In this document: in pieces, positions 18,424 to 26,438 of the stretch | How positions within the stretch are numbered: the first letter of the stretch is position 1 | Layout of the letters: every line of letters begins with the position of its first letter | NCBI GenBank assembly: GCA_947498155.1 | Contig: CANMJD010000008.1 | Location: 1 to 64,000 of the forward strand | Length of the DNA stretch: 64,000 nt | From: an uncultured Pseudoruegeria sp. | GTDB taxonomy: Bacteria; Pseudomonadota; Alphaproteobacteria; Rhodobacterales; Rhodobacteraceae | Direction of reading: 5' to 3' | Notes under the pieces: model-generated | What the model was told of the DNA's origin: nothing | Database searches by the model: none | What the model saw: only the letters and a program-made list of their open reading frames with translations | Translations under genes and position numbers: made by a program

Positions 18424-19308
18424 ATGATTGATCGCCTCAGGCAGATGGCAATCTTTGCTAAAGCGATTGACCATGGCTCTTTCCGTGGCGCGGCACGTGA
18501 ATTAAATCTATCGCCTTCGGTGGTCAGCCATCACATTTCACAATTGGAAGAACACCTCGGCGTGGCATTGATTTATCGCTCTACTAGAAAATTGACGCTC
18601 ACAAACGAAGGACAAAGGCTGCTAGCTGCAACGCGCAACATGTTGGACGCAGTTGAAGGCGAGTTGCAGGATCTTTCGGCGACCGCTGGCGAACCAAGTG
18701 GAGAGTTGCGCATTACACTGCCGTCCGTCCTGTCGTTGTCGCACATCACGGATCAGATCGCCGCGTTCTCCCTGGCATATCCGCGCATCACATTGACTGT
18801 AGATTTTTCAGACACGCGCCGCGCTTTGATTGACGATGGGTTTGATTTGGCAATTCGCATGGGCCCGAGTTCAAAGAGCTCAGCAACCTCGCGCACTCTG
18901 TTTGACGTGCAGCGTGTACTGGTTGCGTCCAAAGACTATCTTGCGACGCGGACGGTTGGCAATGATCCAATGGCATTAGCTGATTGGGAATGGCTCGCGC
19001 TAGCACCGGTTCAAAACGTTCCTTTGAGTTTTAGAAACAAGGACGGGGAGACCATGAAAATCAAGCCAAACCCGCACATGTTTACAAACGATGCCCAAGC
19101 ATTGCATCGCCTCGCGCACGCCGGAGCTGGGCTGGCTATAGTTCCTGAGTTCCTTGTCGCGCCCGACATTGGCAACGGAACGATGGAAATAGTGCTGCCT
19201 GAATGGGAATTACGATCAATCAGTGTCTTTGCCGAATGGCCAGCAAACGCGCCAAAACATGGGCTCATTCACCTTGCTTTGAACGTGTTGAGCCAAGCAA
19301 AATCATAA
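18424..19308 (+). CDS. LysR-family transcriptional regulator
   Basis: This 294-residue regulator has an N-terminal winged helix-turn-helix at about residues 10-65 (GSFRGAARELNLSPSVVSHH, then SQLEEHLGVAL) and a type 2 periplasmic-binding-fold effector domain from about residue 88 (GELRITLPSVL, later GAGLAIVPEFL). The start at 18424 is chosen because the HTH then begins in the usual place; upstream in-frame codons are also open. It is divergent from the SnoaL/SnoaL/luciferase-domain genes, with 127 bp between starts. LysR proteins usually activate the divergent genes from that region. The effector is unknown. Confidence 0.88.
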   Translation: MIDRLRQMAIFAKAIDHGSFRGAARELNLSPSVVSHHISQLEEHLGVALIYRSTRKLTLTNEGQRLLAATRNMLDAVEGELQDLSATAGEPSGELRITLPSVLSLSHITDQIAAFSLAYPRITLTVDFSDTRRALIDDGFDLAIRMGPSSKSSATSRTLFDVQRVLVASKDYLATRTVGNDPMALADWEWLALAPVQNVPLSFRNKDGETMKIKPNPHMFTNDAQALHRLAHAGAGLAIVPEFLVAPDIGNGTMEIVLPEWELRSISVFAEWPANAPKHGLIHLALNVLSQAKS

Positions 19309-19430
19309 TCACGGCAGCTTGTGACAATCTCAGGCAATCCCCAAACCAGACATTGGTTCGGTAATCCCCCCTAAAATTAATGATGTTCAAAAGTAGGATT
19401 TTCTCGGCAAGATATCTGAGGAGATTTACG

Positions 19431-19751
19431 ATGAAGAACGGACGATACGGCGACGCGCAGATCATGGCGATCCTGAAGCAGGCGGAGGGTGGTGTGCCGG
19501 TTTCTGAGCTTTGCCGTGAGCACGGGATGAGCAGCGCCAGCTTCTACAAGTGGCGGGCTAAGTTTGGCGGCATGGATGCCTCCCTCATCGCAGAGATGAA
19601 GGACATGGCCGAACAGAACCGGCGTCTCAAGAAGATGTATGCTGAGATGAGCATGCAGAACGATCTGCTGAAGGAGGTCTTGGAAAAAAGCGCTAAGGCC
19701 GTCTTTGCGCCGAGAGATGGCCGTGAACGCGGTTGCGCGACACGGGGTTAG
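19431..19751 (+). CDS. IS3-family transposase OrfA
   Basis: This 106-residue frame starts at ATG 19431 after GAGGAGATTTACG. It is a helix-turn-helix protein (GGVPVSELCREHGMSSASFY) followed by a leucine-zipper-like helix (EMKDMAEQNRRLKKMYAEMS). It normally binds the IS ends and forms the N-terminus of the OrfAB transposase after -1 slippage at the A-run near 19684. The frame is intact, but with orfB broken it can only act as a regulator or not at all. Confidence 0.88.
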   Translation: MKNGRYGDAQIMAILKQAEGGVPVSELCREHGMSSASFYKWRAKFGGMDASLIAEMKDMAEQNRRLKKMYAEMSMQNDLLKEVLEKSAKAVFAPRDGRERGCATRG

Positions 19752-19777
19752 CATAGCGTTGGCGTGCCGTACGTTCG

Positions 19778-19815
19778 CCCCTCTCATCGAAACTGCGTTT
19801 CGACTGCCGGGCAAT
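19778..19815 (-). repeat. 38-bp palindromic mini-element, copy 2 (inside IS orfB)
   Basis: On the minus strand it starts ATTGCCCGGCAG and ends GATGAGAGGGG, as copies 1 and 3 nearly do. The core is a different perfect palindrome, TCGAAAC GCA GTTTCGA. It splits the orfB codons between ACRTF and the IS(K/E)TCYRYS segment and lies directly next to GGATCAG. The shared ends with a different palindromic core identify it as a variant of the same family. Confidence 0.75.
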
Positions 19816-19985
19816 GGATCAGCAAGACCTGCTATCGTTATAGCCCTGTGCTGAGCGATGAGAACGAAGAGATCGCCGACTGGTTGGAGCGGTTGACAGC
19901 CAACAAGCGAAGCTGGGGCTTTGGCCTGTGCTTTTTGTATCTGCGCAACGTTTAAGGCTACGGCTGGAACCACAAGCGCGTCTAC

Positions 19986-20026
19986 CCATTGGCCGGCAGG
20001 CGATTGCGAAGCAATCTGCCGAGAGG
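19986..20026 (+). repeat. 41-bp palindromic mini-element, copy 3 (inside IS orfB)
   Basis: It starts CCATTGGCCGGCAG, has the core GATTGCGAAGCAATC, and ends CTGCCGAGAGG. It differs from copy 1 at only two of 41 positions. It interrupts the codons HKRVY | RIYCELEL of orfB, directly before CGGATCTAC. Deleting the 41 bases restores the expected transposase reading. Confidence 0.82.
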
Positions 20027-20613
20027 CGGATCTACTGCGAGTTGGAGTTGAACCTGCGGATCAAACCCAAGAAACGTCTCAAACGGTACAAACCAGAACC
20101 CTTAGCGGTGCCCGAAAGGCCAAATGAGACATGGTTGATGGACTTTATGGCAGATCAGTTGGCAGACGGCAGGTCGATACGCACATTAAACGTGCTTGAT
20201 GACTTCAATCGCGAAGGCCTGTGCATCGAAGTCGACTTCTCGTTGCCAGCCAACCAGATCATCGAATGGCGTGGGAAACCAAGCGCCATTCGAGTTGATA
20301 ACGGCCCAGAATACATCAGTGGGAAGCTCATGGAATGGGCTGAGAAGCAGGGCGTCAGGCTGGAACACATCCAGCCCGGTAAGCCCCAGCAGAATGCCTC
20401 CATCGAGCGGTACAACCGCACAGTTCGCGGCGAATGGTTGAGCCAATACATCTTTGAAAGCATCGAGGAGGCACAGGATCAGGCAACGGAATGGCTCTGG
20501 ACTTACAACAACGAGTGACCCAAGATGGGTATCGGCGGCCTGACACCCGCCATGAAACTGAAAGCAGCCGCATGAATTCTACGGCTAGACCCCATTAAAA
20601 ATTGGGGGATTAC

Positions 20614-20646
20614 CGTAGGTTCAAATCCTACTCCCGCAAACAATAT
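20614..20646 (+). repeat. right copy of tRNA 3'-end direct repeat (putative attR)
   Basis: This matches 47-79 at 32 of 33 positions and includes the T arm and acceptor 3' strand, with ACA instead of CCA. No other part of a tRNA is present, so it is not a gene. It marks the probable right edge of a 20.5-kb island. It touches the end of the dead IS at 20614. Confidence 0.75.
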
Positions 20647-20741
20647 CAGCACACTTATATCATACAAAACGCTCCACCTCGCGGTCCCTTTGCATGTGAA
20701 AATGCCGACTTCCTACGAATTTAGGACGGCTTAATACCGGA

Positions 20742-22085
20742 CTAGATGCTGTCAGTCGCGAAAGCATAGGCCTTTTGCGTTTCCTTCCAGTTGTCCAGCG
20801 TCTTGCGGAAATTGGCTACTTGGTCTTTGTTGAGGTGATTTGTGGCGATCAGCGGATCGTCTAATAATCCGGACCGTTCTATGCCCCGTAAGATTTCTGC
20901 CTGACGCGAAGCCAGGGGACGCCATGCGCGGGTCCAAACTTCGCCGGTTGCCGTGTTGATTACCTGGCCACTTGCATCATCGGGAAAGAAATAGGATCCG
21001 ACCGAATATCGCGTTTTCATAAAGTACTCGATGTATGACGTGTATTTTGGCGGTTGCTCAATCTGAACATTATCCACGAAGTTGCTGATTTTCTCGTGTT
21101 GGATGAGCAGGCTTTCCATCAGAGAGACGATCGGTTCAGCATAGGCAATGAAATCCGCAACATTATCTTTGATGGCAGTGGCAAATATACTGGTCTTCAG
21201 CTGTGTGTAAGCCCGTGGCGGCGTTGGCGGTGGCGTTGGCATTTTAGGTTCGGCGCGTAATTTTGCCAGATAGTTGGTTCCACTGGATCCTCCCAAAAGG
21301 CTGTTGTTACCGCCCGGGCTGTCCCAGTAGAAACCGGGATTGCTGTTGGGGGCGCCAAATTGATCTTTGGGCCATTGGGCATATCTTTGGGCGTCTGCGA
21401 GCTTATCGCGTTCGGTCACCCATGCCTTATGATCCGCTTGATAAGCCTTTACGTCCTTGCGGTATTTGATGAAAGCCGTCCGCCAAGTGGACTCGGCTTC
21501 TGGATCATTGAGGACCTCGTTCCATTCAACCATCAAACAAATCTGGCAAATATTGAGGTAAAGAGATGCCGCCAATTGATAGAGATCCATCGTATCAAAT
21601 TTGCGGTGATCGTGATCGGCCACCCATTGTGTGGTATCGAGGCACTGTTTTTGATACCCGTCTGTTTTCTTGAATGCAGCGTAATAGCTCGCCCAATCCT
21701 TATTCAGGATATCGTCCAATTCAGGGTCAAAACGATTGTTGCTTTTGGCGTCTGCCAATGCGCGTTTTATCGCGGCATCAACCTCTTTTGCCAATGTTTG
21801 CAGAGGCGCAAGCTTGTCGATCACTTCTTCTGAAAAGGCATCTTCTGCGATCTGTACGCGCAAATTATCAGTCGCGGCTTTTAGATCCGCTTGGCTCAAA
21901 GGCGGAGGCGGTTGCTTTTTGGAGGCTTGTGTAAAGATGCTGATCGCTAAAGCAGCTAAACCAAAGGCGATGGATCCCGCGCCCAGACGACCCGCTTTCT
22001 GCGCACCCCATTTTGAACTCATCAGGCCAAAGCAGGTGTTGGCAGAGAAGCCAAGCGCCAATTCTGCAATAGAAAGCGGATTCAT
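20742..22085 (-). CDS. hypothetical membrane-associated helical protein (third gene of an unrecognised cluster)
   Basis: This 447-residue protein is not recognised. It has one N-terminal hydrophobic segment at about residues 31-52 (GRLGAGSIAFGLAALAISIF), then a proline-rich linker (KKQPPPPLSQAD). Long alpha-helical regions with heptad-like spacing follow at about 65-260. A second proline-rich hinge lies near 280 (PTPPPTPPRAY), and another helical region to the C-terminus. There is no cleavable signal. The start overlaps the preceding stop by 4 bp (ATGA, 22082-22085). The helical rod plus single hydrophobic segment is reminiscent of alpha-helical pore-forming proteins, but this is speculation from shape. 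Confidence 0.6.
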   Translation of the reverse strand: MNPLSIAELALGFSANTCFGLMSSKWGAQKAGRLGAGSIAFGLAALAISIFTQASKKQPPPPLSQADLKAATDNLRVQIAEDAFSEEVIDKLAPLQTLAKEVDAAIKRALADAKSNNRFDPELDDILNKDWASYYAAFKKTDGYQKQCLDTTQWVADHDHRKFDTMDLYQLAASLYLNICQICLMVEWNEVLNDPEAESTWRTAFIKYRKDVKAYQADHKAWVTERDKLADAQRYAQWPKDQFGAPNSNPGFYWDSPGGNNSLLGGSSGTNYLAKLRAEPKMPTPPPTPPRAYTQLKTSIFATAIKDNVADFIAYAEPIVSLMESLLIQHEKISNFVDNVQIEQPPKYTSYIEYFMKTRYSVGSYFFPDDASGQVINTATGEVWTRAWRPLASRQAEILRGIERSGLLDDPLIATNHLNKDQVANFRKTLDNWKETQKAYAFATDSI

Positions 22086-23029
22086 GTGCTGCCTCCCGAC
22101 TTGCCGTGTGCAGCTTCGGTATCGATCACCAAAACGGCTTGCAATGAATGAAGATTCTTATCGGCCGGAAGGCTAACATCATTTCGGCGGTAGGATTGAG
22201 TTGGATCGAGATAGCCCCCCGGTGCGGGTTCAAGCATGGCGATATAGGCTTCAGCGGTAAAATTGGCATCCGGATGTTGTGGGTCGTCGCCTTTGCGCAA
22301 ACTGCATTGACTGCTGGATTTGGTATTCGCATTGAGCGTCAAATCATAGAAATCTTTGTGGCTGGCATAGCCACCAATATCATCCGTCACGCTCACACCC
22401 ATCTGAGCGTCATCCCCCTGAACGGTCCAGCTGTATGCGCCAAACCAAAGGGGAATACGCAAATTTGTTTCCGAAGGCTCGGGTGTGATTGACCAGACAG
22501 CACTTGCCACACATTTCAAGCCAGCGAGCGTTATACCGAGTACGCCTACGCCACAGGTCTTAGAACGATGATTGCCGGGCGGGATTGTGTAACTTCGGTC
22601 CGCGTTTTCCCATTGATGATGTAGGTGCCTTGCATCCCAAGTACGCCGTGCTGGAAAGGCGCTCTCATTGCCGTGAATGGCGTCGCCACCTTCTAGCCGT
22701 ACCGTCAACGGGGTACTAAGTCGGTTGACCACGAGAATTGTTATGGAGCCATTATTACTGTTGTGTTCACAAGGTTGCATATCATACATGAAATCTGCCC
22801 AGGCCTTTAAGACGCTAGAGGCCTCGGGGATCATGGATTTAGGATCTTTGTTTGTTGGTAAAATATTGACTCGCTGAGTGAAGCCTTCTCCTTGATCTGT
22901 TGCACAGCATCGGGTGGGGGCTATGAACCAGTCTTCGACATTTTCATTGCTTAGGATGGCAGTAGGTACAGCTCCCGGCTGCGCTTTATTGGTTAACGGG
23001 ACCATTGTGCGGAGCGGCAGTGTGATCAT
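22082..23029 (-). CDS. hypothetical beta-rich protein (second gene of the cluster)
   Basis: This 315-residue protein starts at ATG 23029; an in-frame TTG lies at 23050. It has no signal peptide and no convincing membrane span. Composition suggests beta-sandwich folds: ITILVVNRLSTPLTVRLEGG, YTIPPGNHRSKTCGVGVLGI, FGAYSWTVQGDD. The order of an Asn-x-Leu strand, an IPPG turn and a later aromatic WTV strand loosely resembles aegerolysin/actinoporin-like membrane-binding sandwiches. I could not confirm any family. It is translationally coupled to the downstream helical protein and follows the coiled-coil gene by 33 bp. Confidence 0.58.
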   Translation of the reverse strand: MITLPLRTMVPLTNKAQPGAVPTAILSNENVEDWFIAPTRCCATDQGEGFTQRVNILPTNKDPKSMIPEASSVLKAWADFMYDMQPCEHNSNNGSITILVVNRLSTPLTVRLEGGDAIHGNESAFPARRTWDARHLHHQWENADRSYTIPPGNHRSKTCGVGVLGITLAGLKCVASAVWSITPEPSETNLRIPLWFGAYSWTVQGDDAQMGVSVTDDIGGYASHKDFYDLTLNANTKSSSQCSLRKGDDPQHPDANFTAEAYIAMLEPAPGGYLDPTQSYRRNDVSLPADKNLHSLQAVLVIDTEAAHGKSGGST

Positions 23030-23062
23030 TATTGCACCAGATTTCTGCAAAGAACCAACGCG

Positions 23063-23968
23063 TTAGATACCGTCATCGTCAAGGACCTCCGATGCTTTTT
23101 TAAACATCTGCGCAAGATAGTTCATTCTCACACCGCGTTTTTCAATATCGGTTACCCCGTCTTGATCAAGGGTTTCATATCCCGCAGAATGATCAAAAAC
23201 CCAGCGGCTGGCTAGATCTTCGTCATCTTTCCATTTTGTGAAATCGGAATTGACGATCGCATCGCTCACCAGCAGCTTGCTGTAATTCGGCATCCGGCCA
23301 CTGGAAGCCATGCGTTGCATCAGCTCGTCCAGATAGGCGGTCACATATGCCCAGGATCGGATGCTCCACTCTTCTTTGGACTTAAACGCGGTTTTCCCAA
23401 TAGTTGACCAGAGCGTTTCATTGGGAAGTTTAACCCATTCTTGAAGCGTGGCTTCCATGACAATGTCGGCGTTTTCGATTGTGGTTGCACCGCTGGCATC
23501 TGTATCCTGGGCCGGATCAATCGGAACCGGTGGTTTGCTGGCGCGGTTAAAAAGCCCCCCCAGATAGCATCCCATAACCGATCCAGTGGCCACAACAAAA
23601 ATACCAAGCACGCTAAAGGTGGCCCCGATAACATTCAGATCTCGGCGGCGCCGCTGATTTAAAGTGGCAAGCTCGTTGTGCAGAACATCAACCTTATTGG
23701 TGTATTCGTCTAGCGCTGCCTTCAGACTTAGTTCCAATTTGTTTGCATTATTTCGAAGTTCATTGGCATGTGCTTCGAGCATCTGGATCTTACCCGCATC
23801 AGGAATTTGATCATACAGATTTGCACCACGTTCCACGTTAGCCAGTTCATCGCGGCCTTCGCGCGCATCGCTGTCTGTCATACGCTGCATTTCAGTGTCA
23901 TTTGCAGCGGCGTTTTCATTTCCGTCTAGCCTTGCTTGAAATGACTCATAGTTTCTATTTCCGGACAT
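23063..23968 (-). CDS. hypothetical coiled-coil membrane protein (first gene of the cluster)
   Basis: This 301-residue protein is not recognised. Residues 1-55 are acidic and polar. About 58-108 form a strong coiled coil (MLEAHANELRNNANKLELSL, then heptads to LATLNQ), ending in the basic patch RRRRD. A hydrophobic segment at about 112-138 (VIGATFSVLGIFVVATGSVM) follows, and the C-terminal half is helical and Trp-rich. A cytoplasmic coiled coil, basic stop and membrane hairpin would suit a membrane-inserting helical toxin component or a structural membrane protein. It is the promoter-proximal gene of the three, divergent from doeA. Confidence 0.6.
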   Translation of the reverse strand: MSGNRNYESFQARLDGNENAAANDTEMQRMTDSDAREGRDELANVERGANLYDQIPDAGKIQMLEAHANELRNNANKLELSLKAALDEYTNKVDVLHNELATLNQRRRRDLNVIGATFSVLGIFVVATGSVMGCYLGGLFNRASKPPVPIDPAQDTDASGATTIENADIVMEATLQEWVKLPNETLWSTIGKTAFKSKEEWSIRSWAYVTAYLDELMQRMASSGRMPNYSKLLVSDAIVNSDFTKWKDDEDLASRWVFDHSAGYETLDQDGVTDIEKRGVRMNYLAQMFKKASEVLDDDGI

Positions 23969-24056
23969 GAGCTTCCCTCAAAAATTACAAAATGTCGAAT
24001 TTTTTTAACCTTATAGGGGCAGCCTATCCGCGACATGCCACTCTGGCGAGAAATAT

Positions 24057-24072
24057 TTGAACCAAGGTTCAA
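24057..24072. promoter_or_regulatory. palindromic operator candidate upstream of the ectoine genes
   Basis: TTGAACC AA GGTTCAA is an inverted repeat with perfect 7-bp arms. It is followed by AGGTTCAGGTTAGG (24088-24101), which repeats the GGTT half-site twice. It lies between the divergent hypothetical cluster (start 23968) and doeA (start 24254). A regulator such as DoeX or an EnuR-type protein could bind here; which one is unknown. Confidence 0.55.
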
Positions 24073-24253
24073 TCACTTCAATAAGTCAGGTTCAGGTTAG
24101 GTAAGAGATTAGACGTATTACCCAGGTTGGCCTCACTTAGTGGTTTTCATTCCACGCTCTGAATTCAAATATGAAAGCTGTTCTCTTGCGGATGCGGTGA
24201 AAACGTCGTCTGTTTGCGGGGCAGGACAGGCTGTCCACATAGGAGCATCGGAT

Positions 24254-25441
24254 ATGGCGACCCCCCAACTCTTTTTTTCGCAAGCGGAATATCAGTCCCG
24301 CATTGATAAAACGCGGGTCGAAATGGCGCGTCGGGGTGTGGATCTGCTGATTGTGACGGATCCCTCTAATATGAACTGGCTGACCGGCTATGACGGCTGG
24401 TCTTTCTATGTGCATCAATGTGTTGTGCTTGGCATGGCAGGGGAGCCGATCTGGTTCGGACGCGGGCAAGACGGCAATGGCGCACGGCGGACCTGCTTCA
24501 TGGATACCGACAACATCGTCGGCTATCCGGATCATTATGTACAATCCACTGAACGCCACCCAATGGATTACCTCTCCGCCCAGCTTGCAGATCGCGGATT
24601 TGGTTCTGTGCGTATTGGTGTGGAAATGGACAACTATTGGTTTACCGCAGCCGCCTTTGTCTCGTTGCAGAAACATTTGCCCAACGCCCGCTTTAGCGAC
24701 GCCACGGCGCTGGTGAATTGGCAGCGCGCGGTAAAATCAGAGGCTGAGCTGGCCTATATGCGGCAGGCCGGTCAGATCGTTGGGCGCATGCATCAACGGG
24801 TGTTTGACAAGATCGAACCGGGGATGCGCAAATGCGATCTGGTCGCCGACATTTATGACGCCGGGCTCCGGTATGATGATGCTTTGGGATATGGAGGGGA
24901 TTATCCGGCGATTGTGCCGCTTTTGCCCTCTGGCGAGGATGCCGGGGCACCGCATCTGACTTGGGATGATCAACCGATGAAATCCGGCGAGGGCACGTTT
25001 TTTGAATTGGCGGGCGTGGTGCACCGATACCATTGCCCGTTGTCGCGCACGGTGTTTCTGGGCAAGCCGACCCAGACTTTTCTGGACGCCGAAAAAGCTG
25101 TGCTCGAAGGGATGGAGGCCGGGTTAGAGAAGGCCAAAGCAGGTAATACCTGCGAGGATATCGCCTTGGCGTTTTTTGGGGTTTTGCGCAAATACGGGAT
25201 CGAGAAAGACAACCGCACCGGCTATCCGATCGGGGCGTCCTATCCGCCGGATTGGGGGGAGCGCACCATGTCATTGCGGGCTGGTGATACAACAGTTTTG
25301 CAGGAAAACATGACCTTCCATTTCATGACCGGCTTGTGGATGGAAGATTGGGGCTTTGAGATTACCGAAAGCATTCGTATTGGCAAGAACGGCCCCGAAT
25401 GCCTGTCCGATGTGCCGCGAAGAATGTTGGTGAAGGATTAA
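24254..25441 (+). CDS. doeA: ectoine hydrolase DoeA (EutD), M24 pita-bread fold
   Basis: This enzyme opens the ectoine ring to give N-acetyl-2,4-diaminobutyrate, the first step of ectoine catabolism in the cytoplasm. The 395-residue protein has the creatinase/prolidase two-domain layout: an N-terminal domain to about residue 150 (DPSNMNWLTGYDGWSFY) and a pita-bread catalytic domain. The canonical dinuclear metal ligands of M24 peptidases are not conserved (ELAGVVHRYHCPLSRT replaces the usual D..D pattern), as expected for this subfamily. ATG 24254 follows AGGAGCATCGGAT. The identity is supported by the adjacent deacetylase, Lrp-type regulator and aminotransferase genes in the doe order. Confidence 0.9.
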   Translation: MATPQLFFSQAEYQSRIDKTRVEMARRGVDLLIVTDPSNMNWLTGYDGWSFYVHQCVVLGMAGEPIWFGRGQDGNGARRTCFMDTDNIVGYPDHYVQSTERHPMDYLSAQLADRGFGSVRIGVEMDNYWFTAAAFVSLQKHLPNARFSDATALVNWQRAVKSEAELAYMRQAGQIVGRMHQRVFDKIEPGMRKCDLVADIYDAGLRYDDALGYGGDYPAIVPLLPSGEDAGAPHLTWDDQPMKSGEGTFFELAGVVHRYHCPLSRTVFLGKPTQTFLDAEKAVLEGMEAGLEKAKAGNTCEDIALAFFGVLRKYGIEKDNRTGYPIGASYPPDWGERTMSLRAGDTTVLQENMTFHFMTGLWMEDWGFEITESIRIGKNGPECLSDVPRRMLVKD

Positions 25442-25444
25442 GCG

Positions 25445-26437
25445 ATGAAGGCCAATCCGATTTCACCCACCATTCCGCTGGATCAGGACGGGGTGCACCA
25501 CGGGTTTCTAAAGCTGCCCTATAGCCGTGATGATAGCGCGTGGGGATCGGTGATGATCCCGCTGACGGTGATCAAAAACGGCGAAGGCAAGACCGCGCTT
25601 TTGACCGGTGCCAATCATGGTGATGAATATGAAGGGCCGATTGCGCTGCAGGAATTGGCCTCAACCACGCGGCCCGAGGATGTGACAGGCCGGTTGATCA
25701 TCGTACCGGCGTTCAATTATCCGGCGTTTCGCGCCGCCAGCCGGACGTCGCCGATTGATAAGGGCAATCTGAATCGCGCCTTTCCGGGAAAGCCTGATGG
25801 CACGGTTACCGAGAAGATCGCCGACTACTTTCAACGCATATTGCTGCCGCTTGCCGATCTTGCGGTGGATTTCCATTCCGGTGGTAAAACGTTGGATTTT
25901 GTCCCCTTTGCCGCAGCGCATATCCTTGACGATAAGACCACACAGACCGCCTGTTTTGAGGCGATGAAGGCCTTTAACGCACCCTATTCGGTGCAGCTTT
26001 TGGAAATCGACAGCGACGGCATGTATGACACTGCGGTTGAATCCATGGGCAAGGTGCTTGTCACCACCGAACTGGGGGGCGGCGGCACGTCCACCCCGCG
26101 CAGCAACGCTATTGCCAAAAAAGGGCTGCGTAATGTCTTGATCCAGGCCGGTATTCTGCGCGGTGACATGCAGATTGAACGGTCGGTTTCGCTGAGCATG
26201 CCGGACGATGATTGTTATCTGTTCAGCCTGAGTGATGGCCTTTTCGAAGCGATGATCGAACTGGGTGCTTCGGTGCGGCAGGGGGAGGTCATCGCCCGTG
26301 TCTGGCCGCTGGATCGCACAGGGCTACCGCCGGTGGAATATCGCGCCAAACGCGATGGTATCCTGATCAGCCGACATTTTCCGGGGCTGATCCAATCCGG
26401 TGATTGCGTCTCTGTTCTGGGCGTGGCACAGCCGTGA
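25445..26437 (+). CDS. doeB: N-acetyl-diaminobutyrate deacetylase DoeB (EutE)
   Basis: This enzyme removes the acetyl group from the product of DoeA to give L-2,4-diaminobutyrate. The 330-residue protein belongs to the succinylglutamate desuccinylase/aspartoacylase group of zinc carboxypeptidase-like enzymes. The zinc ligands are seen in GANHGDEYEG (His and Glu, about residue 59) and in VDFHSGG (about residue 141). The C-terminal beta domain carries the usual ASVRQGEVIARVWPLDR stretch. It begins 3 bp after doeA and ends 1 bp before doeX, so the three genes are one transcript. Confidence 0.9.
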   Translation: MKANPISPTIPLDQDGVHHGFLKLPYSRDDSAWGSVMIPLTVIKNGEGKTALLTGANHGDEYEGPIALQELASTTRPEDVTGRLIIVPAFNYPAFRAASRTSPIDKGNLNRAFPGKPDGTVTEKIADYFQRILLPLADLAVDFHSGGKTLDFVPFAAAHILDDKTTQTACFEAMKAFNAPYSVQLLEIDSDGMYDTAVESMGKVLVTTELGGGGTSTPRSNAIAKKGLRNVLIQAGILRGDMQIERSVSLSMPDDDCYLFSLSDGLFEAMIELGASVRQGEVIARVWPLDRTGLPPVEYRAKRDGILISRHFPGLIQSGDCVSVLGVAQP

Positions 26438-26438
26438 T

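Larger units (their letters stand above)
19717..20575 (+). pseudogene. IS3-family OrfB with multiple lesions
   Basis: Parts of a DDE transposase are readable in changing frames: MAVNAVARHGVSIALACRTF, then [76 protein letters not shown] and ENEXERYN-type [17 protein letters not shown]. Lesions seen are: mini-element insertions at 19778-19815 and 19986-20026 (each shifts frame), a TAA in place of the expected Lys codon before GYGWNHKR (19952), a deletion of about seven codons before [10 protein letters not shown], and TGA for the Arg of NNERPNMG (20516). The triad residues themselves remain recognisable. Confidence 0.85.
19360..20614 (+). mobile_element. dead IS3-family element (IS407-like orf organisation) at the island edge
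   Basis: The ends are GGTAATCCCCC at 19360 and its complement GGGGGATTACC ending at 20614. orfA contains an A6G slippery run (AAAAAAG, 19684-19690) for programmed -1 frameshifting into orfB. orfB carries two palindromic mini-element insertions, two in-frame stop mutations and a short internal deletion, so the element is inactive. No target duplication is visible. The right end directly abuts the second copy of the tRNA 3' end, so insertion or an adjacent deletion probably removed the former island boundary. Confidence 0.85.

Noticed and set aside
20614-20646. Possible second tRNA-Met gene
   Set aside because: Only the T arm and acceptor 3' strand are present; the D arm and anticodon arm are missing and IS sequence lies upstream. 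It is a repeat, not a gene.
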